A stretch of 64,000 nucleotides of DNA from Amylostereum areolatum (GCA_012932865.1 SAXG01000009.1:47163-111162), one strand, 5' to 3'. Positions 33,337 through 46,127 are shown, counted from the stretch's first letter. Program-made: numbers and translations. The notes: generated from the sequence alone by a model not told the origin.

Positions 33337-35891
33337 TTAGGCTGCCTTGCGTGGGCGTCGAGGGCTCGGGGAGAAGGGAGTGTTTTCTTTGCGCCGCCGC
33401 GTCGGCGTCGTAGGTGGCGAGTGGCTCGAAAAGACAGCGATGGGAAAGTTCTATATATCGAATGGTCAGCGTATCACAAATACATGACCTGTTAACAACT
33501 CACAGTGTTGGAGGGACTCAACCGGCGATGTTTGTGTGAACGTGGTGAGATGTCGATCGTTCCGCCGTCGTCCGGGCGGCGCTTTGGCGGGGAGGTGGGG
33601 GGCGCTTTGGCGGATGTGCCGGGGGTGTCAGGACCTAGGGGTGTTTGTTAGTATGTAACGACGACACCAGAGAACGAACGGAACGCACCAGGAGGCCGCG
33701 GTCCATGCAACTTGAGCCTTCGACCGGCCAACCCATTCTCCTCCACATATTGCGACCACTTGGAAGCCTCTTGCGCATCCAGCGTCGCCTGCCTTTCCGC
33801 TGCTTCCCTCTCCCGCTTGGCTCGTTGCATTGTGTTCGCCTTCGCCTTCGACGCTTTGTGTCGCTCCTTCACGGCCGACCGCATCTCCTGATGGATCTTC
33901 CCTACGGCTGCCCAGAGCTCATCCCCACACATCGCCCAGTAGCGCCACTTCGGCATGCGTGTTGCGAGGACGTCCTTGCTGATGACGAGGTGAAAGTCCT
34001 TTGTCACCTGCGTTGCTCGCGCCTCGGAGAAGAAACATTCGGGCGTGATGCAGAGATCATCTGCGTTCGGTGAGGATCTTCGTATCTTGTGGGCCGCGTT
34101 CTTGACGAGCATGGTCGCTGTCTTGCGCTCCTTCGAGGTGAGTACCTCCCATCTTGCTATCTTGGGTGCGGGTGCAGTTGGTGTTGCAGCAGATGGAAGT
34201 GGGGATGGTGGAAGTAGGGGAAGGGGGCGTGGGTCCGGAGGCGTGTCGGGGCAGCAGGAGCTGCATCGGCCACAATCATGGTCGACGCGGGGGTTTCCAA
34301 AGATGATGTTCATCTGACGGACCAAGCACCGTCCAAGGGCGTGGGCGGCGATGATGAGAAGGAGTGAGTACTTGGTGGAGTCTTCGCGGCGAGTGATTGG
34401 GCGTCTCTCCGTGGGAGTCGAAGCCGTAACCGTACTCCCATTGTTCCTACTTTCTTCTGTCACATTGTCCGTCCTAGCTTGGCCACTACCCTCCATACTC
34501 TCACCATGGTCATCTGCCTCTCCCACATTTTCGACCACACCCATATCAACATCCTCGGCCGCCACAGGACCCTTCTCTGTGAGAAGACGTTCATCAATCG
34601 GCTCAGTGTTGGCGTAGGTGAGAGCTGCCTCTCGGTCGGTCTTTTTGATGTAGACATAGACGTGACCGCGGCCAGGGATAGCGCGCAAAATGCGTCCAGC
34701 GCGCTGAACTGTTGCAGATGCGCTCCGAGGAGTTGGGAACATAATGACGCGGGCCACGTCTGGAGGATCTACACCGACATCCAAAACCGCTGTTGCCACA
34801 AAGATTGCGGTATCGGTTGGCGCCGTCTCGCGTGAACATAGGAGTATGTCCAATCCTTCTTTCTTGCATTCGGGACATGTTGCTGAATGGAGATGTCGGA
34901 TAATTGTCCGGGCGGCCGGGCGAAGAGGACGAGGGAGGAGAGACCGAAGGTACGTTGCGACTCTGTGACCGAGGTCAATAGTCTCACAGTACAGGAGGGT
35001 TTTGGGTATGTCCGTGCTGGATTGAATACCTACAGGTATGACCCAATCGATGTCCCGAAATATGAAGCCAGAAAACGAGAACTTCACGTCCCGGAAGATG
35101 ATCGCCATGTTCAAGCGTTCGCAATCGCGACGGTCAAGATAATGAGCCTTTGGTCGGAATCCTATATGGTTCATGATCCTTGTTGTCTGTGGGCCAGGCT
35201 CAACCGTTGCGGAGAGGGCGATAACACAAAGGTGATCCGGTCCGCGTGAACGAACTGAATATATGTCCTCGTAGAGCGGTCGAAAGTCGCCTCCCCACTC
35301 GTCCGTCAGGTGCGACTCGTCAACTGCCAGATTGGTCCACTTCAAACGAAAGGATTTCGTCTTGACCAAGACATCAAACTCCGCTGTGCGAAGCGATTCA
35401 GGAGAAAGCGCGACGACCTGGTAAAGGCCTTCAGCAGCTTCCTTCCACAGGTTCCGTCTTTGTCCTTCTGCTTCATGCCTTGTTTCACTATTGATGACCA
35501 GTATTTTGATACCCCGTTTTTGCAGACTCAAGGCCTACCATATGGCATATGATGCTAGTGAGTTCGATTCTCCAACTTCAATGATGCGGCGCACGAGAAC
35601 ACTCACCAGACTACTCTGCAGAAAGTTGGTTGGTTCAATGACAAGTGTAATCCCATCGCAAACCAGGGCAGGTATGTAAATGAGAGCAGATTTGCCATCG
35701 CCTGTTGCGCTAACACAGAAAACATCCAGTCCCTTAAGAATGCAAGCGGAGTCCTTGATCTGAAAGGGGTGTGGTGCGAAGGGTAATAAAGGAGCGACAA
35801 TGTTGGTTAGTTCTGCAAGGCCTTCGGAAGAGGTCCAGTCACGTCGGCGAGCGTCCTGCCAGCTAAGACGCTGTCCGAGCACGCTGGACAT
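33337..35891 (-). CDS. RecQ-like superfamily 2 DNA helicase
   Basis: Starts at the ATG at 35891 (MSSVLGQRLSWQDARRRDW). An intron of about 80 bp near 35540-35618 joins TNFLQSSL to ALSLQKRGIKILVINSETRH. Helicase motifs in order: Walker A SATGDGKSALI, motif Ia-like TLVIEPTNFL, motif II AVDESHLTDEWG (DESH), motif III ALSAT, FVATAVLDVGVDPPDVARVI, and motif VI VQRAGRILR. A RecQ-C-terminal type cysteine cluster, DHDCGRCSSCC, follows. The C-terminal third is a long charged helix (KERHKASKAKANTMQRAKRE) with a basic Pro/Ser tail; two last introns lead to the stop at 33337. The enzyme should unwind DNA 3' to 5' in the nucleus (family knowledge). Compared with RecQ, motif II is DESH, not DEVH/DEAH. No lesions seen. 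Confidence 0.82.
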
Positions 35892-37534
35892 TCCTTTGGC
35901 CTGCTGTTGGTGTTATGACTTGTACGATTATATTTATCCCTCTGTTTTCTCAAATATTTTGCTTGTGTTCGCAAGATGCCGAAGCCTCTCTGCTAGCGGT
36001 GCTCGAAATTGGTATCACATGACATGCCGACCACCGGCTGGCCGAACTCTCGACAAGGCTATCGGTAGTGAAAGTAGACTACTTCGCGCCCAAGTCAGCG
36101 TGAGTACAGGTTGTCCTCTCAGTTTCAATCCCCACAGAGTCCTCGATGGACGGCGACGAGCGCGGGTTATGTAAGCAGTATTCATTTTCGTCGTCGCGCC
36201 AAGTCATCCTCGACTCCTTGTTTCCTCTCACCACGTCCTTCTCTTCTCCCCGTCCTTCACCTGGCCATAACCCCTCATCTGTAATGGGCGACTCCGACGT
36301 ACCGAGATTTGGACGGCGCGTCAGGGTTTCCGTGGATGTACGAAGGGTTGGGTATGGACTCTCCCTTCGACACTCTCATGTGGGCATCATCCAGAGTCTG
36401 GACCATGGTGCGTGTTCTATTCACTTACCGCCCACCTGCCCTCACGACAGCATTCAGGATTTGCACATGCTCCGGCGCCCCTCTTGTTGTCGCTGGCAGT
36501 CGTCCTCACCTTCGCTCGCGGCCTTGAACTTTACTCCTGGTCTTGAACTTTGCTCGTGGTCTTGAACTTTACTCTCGGTCTCTCGATTTTTGCTTGCGGT
36601 CTTGGTCCTCGCTCGCGATCTTGGTCCCGCTCGCGCTCCTCTCTGGTCCTGGCTCTCTGTCCCCTGGCTCACTGGGTTCCCTGGTCTTATCTCGGTCTCC
36701 GTCTGGTCCACCTGCTTTGTTGGCATCCCAGGTAACCCTCTCTCACCTGTCATCCCTCTCCATATATCCCGTAGCAGCCCCCATATACTCTGTAGTTATC
36801 AAATGAAAATATCATGATTTTCTTCCTTCTACATCAGGATAAGATCGCGATAAGCACGATTTAAGCCAGCAACCCGCCGAGCGATTCTTGATGAGCTTAG
36901 TAAGATTATTGGATTGAATCCAAAGAACCTCAGCTTCGGGCCCAAGGGAATTCGTTGAGCGTGATATCCGCTTGACATTTTTGGATTCCATCCATCGGCA
37001 CACCAACTTCAAACTCAGGGGCGTGATATCGGAATGAAGCTGAGGGATCGCCTGGTGGTGTATCTATCTGGTCAGTGGTTGACCGGCGCGAACTGTGTCA
37101 TCGCACCACGTGACCATTGAGTCCTGACGATGAAGACTGAAGTGGGCGAATTTCATCTGTCTGCTACCAACGGGCGTCGACGCCATGAATTAAGAGCCAT
37201 CGAGTATCGTACATCCATGCTGGAAGAATTCGAGGCATGAAAAATCTCACACATTCTCTGACACTTTCACGGAACTTTCTTCGAGTTTCCCCCGGCCGTA
37301 AGGACGATGGTTGCTATTGCCAGTGAAGAAATAAACGAGGAGGAACCAGGCGTCCAATAACAGACAGACGCACCCTTTCTCGGGTTCTTCTTCTACTATG
37401 GTGCTCACACTAGAGATCTTGTCGTGGGGGTTTCGTCCTTCCCGAGGGAATGCCTCGATGCCAACGTCCAATACGACGGACGACGTAAGAGACCTTCAGA
37501 CGCGAGTCAGCCATCGTAAAACCAACGCCAATTA
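35892..37534. other. long intergenic stretch with low-complexity repeats
   Basis: No gene could be supported. It holds the 19-bp tandem repeat at 36523-36579 with more diverged cttggtc/gctcgcg repeats up to about 36660, and one CACGTGAC box at 37107-37114. Short frames near 36210-36540 lack any recognisable feature. Confidence 0.4.
36523..36579 (+). repeat. 19-bp tandem repeat, three units
   Basis: Three consecutive units of cttgaactttactcctggt with one to three differences each. Confidence 0.75.
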
Positions 37535-38813
37535 TCAAACGCACAGCGAGACTCGAGTAGGCGTCTCCCCTGCCGACACGAAAGCCATGCTAGCAAGCTC
37601 AGGCGCCGCCGGTTCCGTTGGCTTCCATCCGAGTGGACGTACAACGGCCCAGAACATCCGTTTGTAAGTTCCTCTCGCCTCCCTCGTGAGCCCAAACAGC
37701 AAAAAGAATGAAATCGCAATCGGCGATGCCTTCCATTTGTTGCTTTGCACGTCGAACGCACCGGGCCCTGCACGCCAGTTAACCGCGAGCTGGACGATGA
37801 CAGGCGGGCCGTCGTGTGTCTCGTCCCATCCAGGCCAGAATGGAAAGTCGTGGTAGACTTTTTCGAGGGAGATGATTTGGGAGGTCTTCAAGATGCTGAA
37901 GGGGAGCGCGGTGACGATGTCGATGCAGCCGATGAGCATGATGTAGAGGTAGCGGTGACGGTTAATGGATGCGTTCGTACTGAGGAATGCGTTCGTTTCG
38001 CGCGCGTGTCGGAAGAAGTACCATAAAATTCTGGCTAGAGGTATCGAAGGTCAGTCAGTTCTCAGTCACGGAACGGGGGTTCTGAGATAGATCTTACGAG
38101 TATACACTAGGGCTGATATTAGGGGGAGGACAATGGACCACGCGTCGTAGATCATGTACGAGAACCCAGAAAGAACCTCCGTCGAGGCGCATCCGTATTC
38201 CTCGATGATCTCGTATCGTGTGGTTTGGATTATGTAGTCTGAATCGTATGAAATCAAGCTTAAGCCTCTGAGAGAGGTTTGTAGGAAGCAGACTTACATA
38301 GGCTCATGAGGAACAGTGGGAAGCCGAATCCGATGCCAAAATCGAACAGATAACTGCAAAGCACCTTTGGCAGTTTATCAGGACTCGTCTACGAAATGTG
38401 AGATGCAGGCCTGAGGCACGCACCTCTCGTCGGGTTGATGGCTCAAGCTTCCGTTGGTGAATGATCTTGTACAGTCTATGAGTAATCACCAGAGAGCAGG
38501 CCGGGATACCGATGGCAGCGGCGACGTTGATGTGTGTGGCTGCCAGGATGTATCATAAAGTTGAACACTTTCAATTGTTATTCAAACCGGAAAACGCACC
38601 AATGTCGCACCAAACTGGCGCGACATCCCTGACATTGTCCGCCCAGACGATGGTGTCGACGCCATTGATAATCCCGGCAAGGAGAAGCCAAACTCCAAGC
38701 ATCCACACTCCCGTGTTCCAGGACTGGCGCATCGAGAATGACAGCAAAGACAAGAGCACCAGGAACGCCGAGACAAGGCTGACGACGGGAACGAGGGGGT
38801 ACGTCGGATCCAT
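37535..38813 (-). CDS. STE3-type pheromone receptor-like GPCR
   Basis: Minus-strand gene. Start ATG at 38813 gives MDPTYPLVPVVSLVSAFLVL, a classic STE3 N-terminus without signal peptide; exon 1 ends PVWCDIG at 38600. Exon 2 (38539-38424) reads THINVAAAIGIPACSLVITH then RLYKIIHQRKLEPSTRRE. Later exons carry LCSYLFDFGIGFGFPLFLMS, IIEEYGCASTEVLSGFSYMI, YDAWSIVLPLISALVYT, YLYIMLIGCIDIVTALPFS and PIAISFFLLFGLTREARGTY followed by KRMFWAVVRPLGWK. Seven hydrophobic segments are present. STE3 receptors bind lipopeptide mating pheromones at the plasma membrane and signal through a G protein. The gene has a short C-terminal tail and no pheromone precursor was recognised nearby, so it may be one of the non-mating-type receptors common in mushrooms. 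The end at 37535 assumes no further intron. Confidence 0.82.
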
Positions 38814-39862
38814 ATCGACGTTCAGTGTAGGGTAGGTGAAAATAAGCCCGAGGGTCTTGCATCTTGTGAGAGCGATGAGGTGAGTAGTTATAGCACTAGG
38901 ACATGCGTTCTGTCTGAGGCGCGGAACGACGGAATTGCACATACCGAAGGCGCTCCACGCGGTACTATACATATATGTATACGCGAAGCCTTTGTCCTCA
39001 AAACGAGCAGCCGTCTTATTAAATCTAGGAGCCTTGTAAATGCGGAAACAACTTCCGTTCGCCAACCCGCGCGAAATATCGACACAGGAGCGGGAACGAG
39101 GTCTTCTCCGGGATACGCCAGACGCGCGGCGGTGGTATTTCTACCTAATACAGGCCAGGAGTAAGAACGCGAGGAAGCTGGAGATTCTTGAATCGAAGGT
39201 GAAGTTAACATTACCTTCGGGACGATGTGGCACATGTGGAGCGCCGCGCGACACAGCCTTCTCGATAAGGTCGAGCTCAAACACCTGAGGACTCGTACTC
39301 GGGATCCGACATGGATGCGTGGAGGATGATCATACCTAGGAATTTCGACGGTTTTGTTAGCGGGCCGATACACTGATCGATGTCTATTAGGAGCGTCCGA
39401 GTCGTCGCTCTACTGAGCATTGGAATTGGAACGGCCCCGTACTATGTAAGTAGCATTCAGTTGGAAGCGTTGCGTGGTGGAGGTCCGTCGTATTCGTGTC
39501 GGGAACCTAGGATAACAATGGTTGTGGTGGCGGGAGGATCAAAGAACGGCATTTCTGAGGGGCGGATCTATACGAACCTCGCCTTGCAATAGAATGCAAT
39601 AGAATGTTTAGACTGGTTGCGCCAGACGCGGCGTCAGGAAGTGTCTCTGGTCAAGAATGGAGGTGAACATACCTTCACAGCCTCAGGGCAAGTACATATC
39701 CGAAGGTGGAAGTGCCGACTCGGCATCTAGTCTCGACTGAGGCCATGAAACTGATTGCATTCGAAAAGCAGTTTTGACGGGAAGAAAGACGGATAACAAC
39801 AGAATTTATGCTTGTTTGCTGGGATGCGTTGCAGCCTCTAGCATCATCATGCTCGACCGGTT
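38814..39862. other. intergenic; part of a duplicated segment
   Basis: No gene recognised. About 39510-39600 resembles 44020-44110 (tgtggtggcgggaggatcaa versus tgtggtggtgggagaatcaa), marking the downstream flank shared by 7-TM genes B and C. Confidence 0.45.
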
Positions 39863-41375
39863 TTACACAACCTTTTCAAGTCCAACTTGCCGTTCGTTTC
39901 CATGCTCTTGGCTCTCGTCGCTCTCCATAAACGATCCAACGGTAGAGAAACTGTCTCCGACGAGAATTATTGACTCGAATTCAGTTTTCGCCCGACTTGC
40001 CGTGATGTTTTGTGTGTTGACGGTGATGCGCCGGAGGGGGATTTCCGATGGGACGGGAATGGATTTGCCGTATGTGAAGTTGCGGTCGCAATGCGCCATA
40101 TCAAGGGAGACAAGGATGATCACAATCGTCGGATATATACCCTGACGGAGATATGTCCATCAGTTCGTTCATACTTGCACAGTGAGAGCACGTACGATGA
40201 GCTGGATCAAGCCCCCATCTACAAATACATTCCCGGCTGTGATGAGTCGAGCTCCAGATTGTGAATTTGGTATCAAAGCAAACACCTGGATGACCGCGTT
40301 CGCAGTCAGGAAGGCCTCGGAGTGGTATTTCGGTAAGCGTTGATCTCAAAAAATGAAAATGAAATGACCTACCCACAGCGAACAATACACCAGGCCTGAT
40401 TCAACAAACAAAGCCATGACCTTCTCCGCGCGAGTTCGCGCATTTCCATGTTGGAGATGGTCCCGAATAAGGCGTCTATGCTGCCTGGGTATGATGTCAG
40501 TGTACGTTAGGGATGAGAATCTGAAGGTGATGATAGCTACCATGCCTTGTAGCCGATAACCGATGCTGCATATATGTTTGTGGTCCACGAGAACGGGAAA
40601 ACGAAAATGCCCATAGGGTTTTCGTTAAATGATTGGCCGAACAGGACGTTAGCACTGGCACGGTTCAAGGCAGTATCCAATGCAGATGTGCCTTCAAGAC
40701 TGTCAGTGCGACGCGCCGACATATATATCAAGTTACGACGTAGATGCTGACCGATTGTGCCCAGGAGTAAGAGGATAGAAAGCGTTCGAAGGGCGCGCCC
40801 GCTACGCAGGATCCACGCCCTCCAGAGGACGATAGTGTCGCTAAGAATGATCTAAATAAGACCAGTGAGATGCTAGAAGAAAAAGTGGATGGAAAGCCCG
40901 GCTCACGTTGACGGAAAGCATCGCCGAAGACGCGCATTGATGAAACACGGTCGAGACGGTAGAACCACCAGATGAAGAGAAGAAAAAGATATCATCGCAA
41001 ATAATTTGCACGAGTTGCGCGTCTTTCTGAAGGATAAGGAAAAGGTCGAGCTGCGAAGCCCAGTGAACCGTTGCAGCGGCATACATTACGAGGGTGGCAG
41101 CGAGCATAGCCTTTGTCGACAGAGAGTTGAAACCTTTGCGACTAAAAGGAGGTGGGGAGGTGAGAACTGAACACGAGGATCGATAGAAACACGTAGTACA
41201 TCAGGATCCAAGTCGAAATGGCGACGAGCAGGGTGAAGATGCCTTCCCGACCAATGTCAGCTACATACGAAAAGAATAACGATATAGCTCACCAAAAAGT
41301 GCCGTTTCAAATAGGACTGCAGGAAGTATGCTGCAGACACTGGTCGTTGACGTCACCTCGCGAGAAAAAAAACAT
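39863..41375 (-). CDS. seven-transmembrane protein B, same family as A and C
   Basis: Blocks matching gene C in order: LFETALFG (about 41290), MLAATLVMYAAATVHWASQL, IILSDTIVLWRAWILRSGR, FVFPFSWTTNIYAASVIGYK, AEKVMALFVESGLVYCSLW, and a C-terminal tail CDRNFTYGKSIPVPSEIPL ending at 39863 after LEKVV. The start is unclear. The ATG at 41375 needs a very short intron of about 40 bp to reach the first hydrophobic exon, and the corresponding N-terminus of copy C (MSSSSSVVVESTYFG) is not matched. The 5' end may therefore be damaged. It lies divergently from RING copy B, as C does from RING C. Confidence 0.6.
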
Positions 41376-41909
41376 GATGACGGATATTTAGCAGAAGCAG
41401 GGGTACCTCATGAGGATACTTCCCGGTCAACTGTGGGGTGTACTTATATGTATCTTCTGCCAGCCTATGCAGCGGCGTCTACGAATACACATCCGTCAGT
41501 CACCGACGAGAAAGGTTTCTTACCTATGAAAGTTGTACAAAAGCTCCTGTCTGAGCACCTGTTGTACTCAACCTGAATACACATCGCCGTTGCATGGATG
41601 CTGTGCCAAGCAATCTCTAGGATGGTCAAAAAAACCAGATGTGATTGGCATGTCGTTGCTTTGCACGCTTGTGGAAGATCTGTGCTCCGAGACGGTGAGG
41701 AGTATGACGGTCAGATGGTTTCTTTTGCGTCAAAAGTTTGGAAAGGTGCGAGAGCAGCAAATTAGAGACTGAGTTACAGTAGATGCGGCGGCGGCCTCGG
41801 GCTGTGTCATCACATGATCCTCGGTCAATCCGGCGACAGTCGGACACCCTTGCTTGTCCCACCCATATCGCTATATAGCAAAGTTTCTCACCATCGCGTT
41901 ACATTTCCC

Positions 41910-43193
41910 ATGAACGACCCAAGCGCGGCTCTCGACTCCCCTCTTCCGATCCCGACGACCACGCGCCGCCCGAAGCAGAAAGCAGAAGAAGGACATACAG
42001 CACTGGATCCAGGACTCCGAGTCGGAGCGCGTTGAACTCGGCGACGGGATCAGCATCGAGCTCAAGGCTGAGCAGCACTCTGAAATTGCGGGACTCGTCT
42101 TTCGACCCAGAAGACGAGATGGATCTCCGCACGGCGCAGTTCGAGGAGGAGGGGTTGTTGGCGGAGCCTTCGGGCGAAGAATCGTGGTTAGGTGGAGTCT
42201 GGAGATGAGGGCTTTATCGAGGCGTTGAAGAGGGAGTTGGATGGCGATGAAGACGGGATTCTCGAGGACGGCCGACCACACAAACGACTGAATCTGGAGT
42301 ATGATGACGCGTCGACAAGCGCAGAATTCAGCGTAAGCCACCTCATCCACTGGCTGGATCTGATGAAGGTTCGACTACTAGCACCCTTTCATCTCGCTCA
42401 AGTCACTACGAAGATTCCATATGCCCTTCCGTAATCTATGAGGTACGCGAGGACGCCGTTTTTTGATGTACATTACACTGACGCCACCTGTAGGACGTAT
42501 CGAGAGACGCGATGCGTGACAGTCTTTGCTCTGCGCATGCGCTGAGGTATACTCAAGGACATAAAGCGTTTTGAACCACCGTGATCGCCGTTGTCTACCT
42601 TGAGACCGTCACTACTATCGGCGTCATCCTCCTCCGCGGACCTTCCTTATAACACCCAACCACCGCCGCTATCACCACCGCAATTTTGGATGTAGCTCAA
42701 GGGCGCGATAGCAACACGCTTCAGTCACCCTCACCAGCCTTACGTCTCATTCTTGATGCCGACCGTGAACCGGTGGCGGGCTCGTCGTCCTCGCACGTAG
42801 TGTTCGCCGCCGTGTCCAATCCTCCTCTGAGTCTACCTTCTTCTACTCCTGGTCTCCTTTGACATCACCGCCCAAATCCTACACTCCGAACAAACCTTCA
42901 CCTCACCTACCAGCGCGACCCGAATATCCCACCGCTAAATACTCCTACCTATTCCTGTCTAATCTACTTCGGACCGCCTGCGAACGCGACCGTCACACCC
43001 TGCGATTGCGGCGAATACCTCTTGATCGCGGTCAACGCTACCAACATGCGAATAGGGGTGGTGCGCTTTTGCTTGTGGTTGGTTTCGTGCGCGAAGGGCT
43101 AATTTTGTTTAGATGTCCAGTTTGTCGCGCGGCGCTGTCGGGGTGGATGGATGCGGGGGCGATGTCGTCAGGTTGGGGTTGATTGGCTTGTGA
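41910..43193 (+). pseudogene. decayed RING-finger gene (copy B)
   Basis: Starts like copies A and C (MNDPSAALDSPLPIPTT) but the frame fails within 45 codons. Later pieces in other frames still match: GRPHKRLNLEYDDASTSAEF, a Pro-rich linker, and a last exon CPVCRAALSGWMDAG. In the RING core the first zinc pair is lost through substitutions and frame change; the sequence corresponding to YSCPICFGPP reads across frames as nonsense. Non-functional relic of the segmental duplication. Confidence 0.7.
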
Positions 43194-44218
43194 CGATATG
43201 CTGTTGCCTGTATCTGGTTCGCCGTTCTGGCTCTGACGTTCAACTGTGCAGCGTCCTGGTGGGTCGTAACGTTCAATCAGTTCCGTGGCAGGCTGCCTAT
43301 TGTCCGACCTCGGCATTGCTCCGTTCCACTCCATCGCTCCTAGGGTACTTTGATAAGGGTCCTTGAATGTTTATCACAGGGCATGCACCTTGTGGGCGCC
43401 GCGGCCACTGAGCAACCCTTCACTCCAACGCCGTCTTCAAAAAGGCACAAAGACCACGATCACTGGTTCGTGGTGATTATCCCGCCTACATCTTATTTAT
43501 AGCACCATGACATGACGCATGAATGTGAACGCGCGCACATTTGACCATCGGTCGGAGAGGAGAGGGCGTGACTATGATTGGTACGACGCGCGAACTCTAA
43601 AGGACAGGAACTTGTTCATTCGGGTTCTCGCTTTGGGAAATGGCATACATGTACGCTATTCTGATGAGCACCAAGAAATTTTATCGTGCAATTTTACCAG
43701 GAGGGAAAATGCTTTGAGAGAATCGAACGACGTGGGGGCTTCAAACTAAGGGAAACGGAAAAAATAGGCCCAAGGGACGAGGGTAGGGATCATGAAGGCC
43801 AGGGGAGGTGGGGGTGTGAAATGTTGTTAGGTAACAAACAATGAAAGACGAGCATTCTCCAGATGCCAGTGGAAGTACCTGCGAGCGAAAGCGTTGGACG
43901 AGAATTCATGGACAATGTATGCATTGCGTAATGGGGACGGGGAATGGAGCGTGAAGGCTCACGAGGATGATGGAAGGGATGTTCACGAAGAAGCATGGCT
44001 TCGTGTCGAGAGCCAAGAATGATGATGATTGTGGTGGTGGGAGAATCAAACAGCGGCATTCCTGGACTCGGAGATCCACACAAACCTGGCCTTGTAATGG
44101 AATATTTAGGTTGTGGAAGGCGTGACGTCAGGAAGCGTCTTCGGTCAAGAATGGAGGTTAACACACCTTCGCAGCTTCCGTAAAAGTGTCCGAAGGTGGA
44201 CCCAGAACTCGACCGCAG
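43194..44218. other. intergenic, duplicated flanks
   Basis: The first part resembles the sequence after RING copy A (about 10378-10510). The last part (about 44020-44110) resembles the flank at 39510-39600. No gene recognised. Confidence 0.45.
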
Positions 44219-45602
44219 CTATACAGTGTTTTCCAACTCAGCCCGCCGCTCCTTGTCATGATCCTCATTCTCGTCGCTCTCCGCAGACGATCCAACAATG
44301 GATGACCCGTCCCCGATGAGGAGGATCGACTCATCTTGAGTCTCCGCCCGACTCGTAATGGCATCCTGTGCGGCAGTGATGCGCCGGAGGGGGATTTCCG
44401 GTGGGGCCTGGGTGGGTTTGCTGTATGTGAAGTTGCGGTCGCAATGCGTTACGTCAAGGCAGACAAAAATCACGACTACAGTCGGATATATACCCTGACA
44501 GAGAGATGTCGCCCTCAGTTTGCCCACACTTGCGCAGCGAGAATACGTACGAGGAGCTGAATTAAGCCTCCATCAACAAGTGTGTCCCCTACTGTCGTAT
44601 TGGATTCCAAGTCGGTGAAGGCTTGTAAGAATGCTTGTACAGTCAAGAAGGTCTCGTTGCAGTTTCTCAGGAAACATAAATTTCGAGATAGAAAATGTAA
44701 CGACCCACCCATAGTATACAATGCGACAATCCTGAATCGACGAACAAAGCCATGGCCTTCTCCGCGCGAGTTCGCGCATTCCCGTGTTGGATATAATCCC
44801 GGACAAGGCGTCTGTGCTGCCTGATTATAGATAATGTCAATGTACGTCAGGGAAAGGAAAACACAAAAGCAATGATAGCTACCATGCCTTGTGTCCGATG
44901 ACCGATGTCGCCCATACGTTCGTGGTCCACGAAAAAGGGAAAAGGGAAAGTCCCCATACAGTGTCAGTAAACGCGCTGACAAAATTGACTTCAAAGTCGG
45001 AACTGGTGGTGAGGCCACAGTTTTGAACAGTACCCGCTATGGATAATACTTCATCACGCTCAGTAGTATTCATCGGTTGACACGCCTGACGAGGACGTAG
45101 ATACTCACTGATCGTACCCAGGAGTAGGAAAATCGATACTGTTCGAAAGACGCGCCCGCTACGCAAAATCCATGCTCTCCAGAGAACGATGGTGTTGCTG
45201 AGAATGATCTAAATCGAGATGCTGATAAGAAGGAGTGGAAGGAGGATACTTCTCACGTTGACTGAGAGCAGCGCCGTAGGGGTGCATTGGTCAGTTTCAT
45301 CCTCATCGCTTTGAACAAAGGCCCAGTGTGCCGTTGCAGCAGCATACATGATGAGGGTCGCAGCGAGCATGGCTTTACTTGGCCGAGAATTTAGACCTTT
45401 GCGACTGAAAAAAGGTGGGGACGTAAGAGTTGGATACGAGCTGAACAACTGGGAGACACGCACACAAGGATCCAAGTCGAAATGAAGATGAGAGCGGTAA
45501 AGACACCTTCAACCCGACTGGTGTTATACAAAATCGAACGGGATGAAAAGATGGCTCACCGAAATATGTCGATTCAACTACCACGGAAGAAGAGGAACTC
45601 AT
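44219..45602 (-). CDS. seven-transmembrane protein C
   Basis: Starts at the ATG at 45602 (MSSSSSVVVESTYFG, then a GTGAGC donor). The next exons encode VFTALIFISTWILV, MLAATLIMYAAATAHWAFVQ, IILSNTIVLWRAWILRSGR, VSIFLLLGTIS, LSLFPFSWTTNVWATSVIGH, EKAMAFVRRFRIVALYTMGG (poorly conserved), IYPTVVVIFVCLDVTHCDRN and an acidic tail ending RRAELENTV at 44219. The segment equal to VESGLVYCSLW in copy B looks altered (VDSGLSHCILW-like across frames), so one TM exon may be misread or damaged. It is divergent from RING copy C with a gap of about 525 bp. Family function unknown. Confidence 0.65.
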
Positions 45603-46035
45603 AATGGTTGGAACCTGGGATAGGGAAAGCAGGACTCGTCGGGATACTTAGTGACTCTCCGGCCAGATGTGGAGGGTACTTGTATGTGTCTTCTGCCAGC
45701 CCGTGCAACGACATCTAAAGGCACGTCGTCAGTCACATATTATGATGAGGATAGAATGCAGATATTGCTTACCCATAGAAGCTCCTCAAACACCTGTTGT
45801 ACCCGACAAGTTCTATCAGGATTCAGTATCGCGAACTTGATCACATCGCGGTGTCAAGCAACGTCCACGTTGGTCAACAGAATCCGATGTGATGACAGGC
45901 TGCCTTGGTATGTTTCTGGAAGAGCTGTGCTTAGAAAGATGGTAGTGTACCCAGAGGGGTTCGCGCCAGTGGCATACCAGTGGGGGTAAAAGTGGCGAGA
46001 ACTTGATAATTCAAAGTTGCTCCGGCGCCAGAAGA

Positions 46036-46043
46036 TCACGTGA
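46036..46043. promoter_or_regulatory. palindromic E-box TCACGTGA
   Basis: Perfect palindrome 85 bp before the ATG of RING copy C and about 430 bp before that of 7-TM gene C. The equivalent place in the duplicated segment (about 41808) reads TCACATGA. Confidence 0.4.
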
Positions 46044-46127
46044 TTCATCAAGACTACTTACTACGCTGGCCTTAGCGGGTAACTTGCATCCACATCGCTC
46101 TATACACTCACCAACACCTTACTTCCT

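Noticed and set aside
30004..36200. terminal inverted repeats around the DUF6589/helicase pair
   Set aside because: I compared about 180 bp left and 300 bp right by eye and saw no convincing inverted match or target duplication.
36146..36806. overlapping plus-strand frames as a gene
   Set aside because: The second half is translation of a short tandem repeat and the first half shows no recognisable feature.
37247..37471. possible pheromone precursor near the STE3-like receptor
   Set aside because: The 74-residue minus-strand frame has an internal cysteine pair but no C-terminal CAAX; it ends KVSENV.
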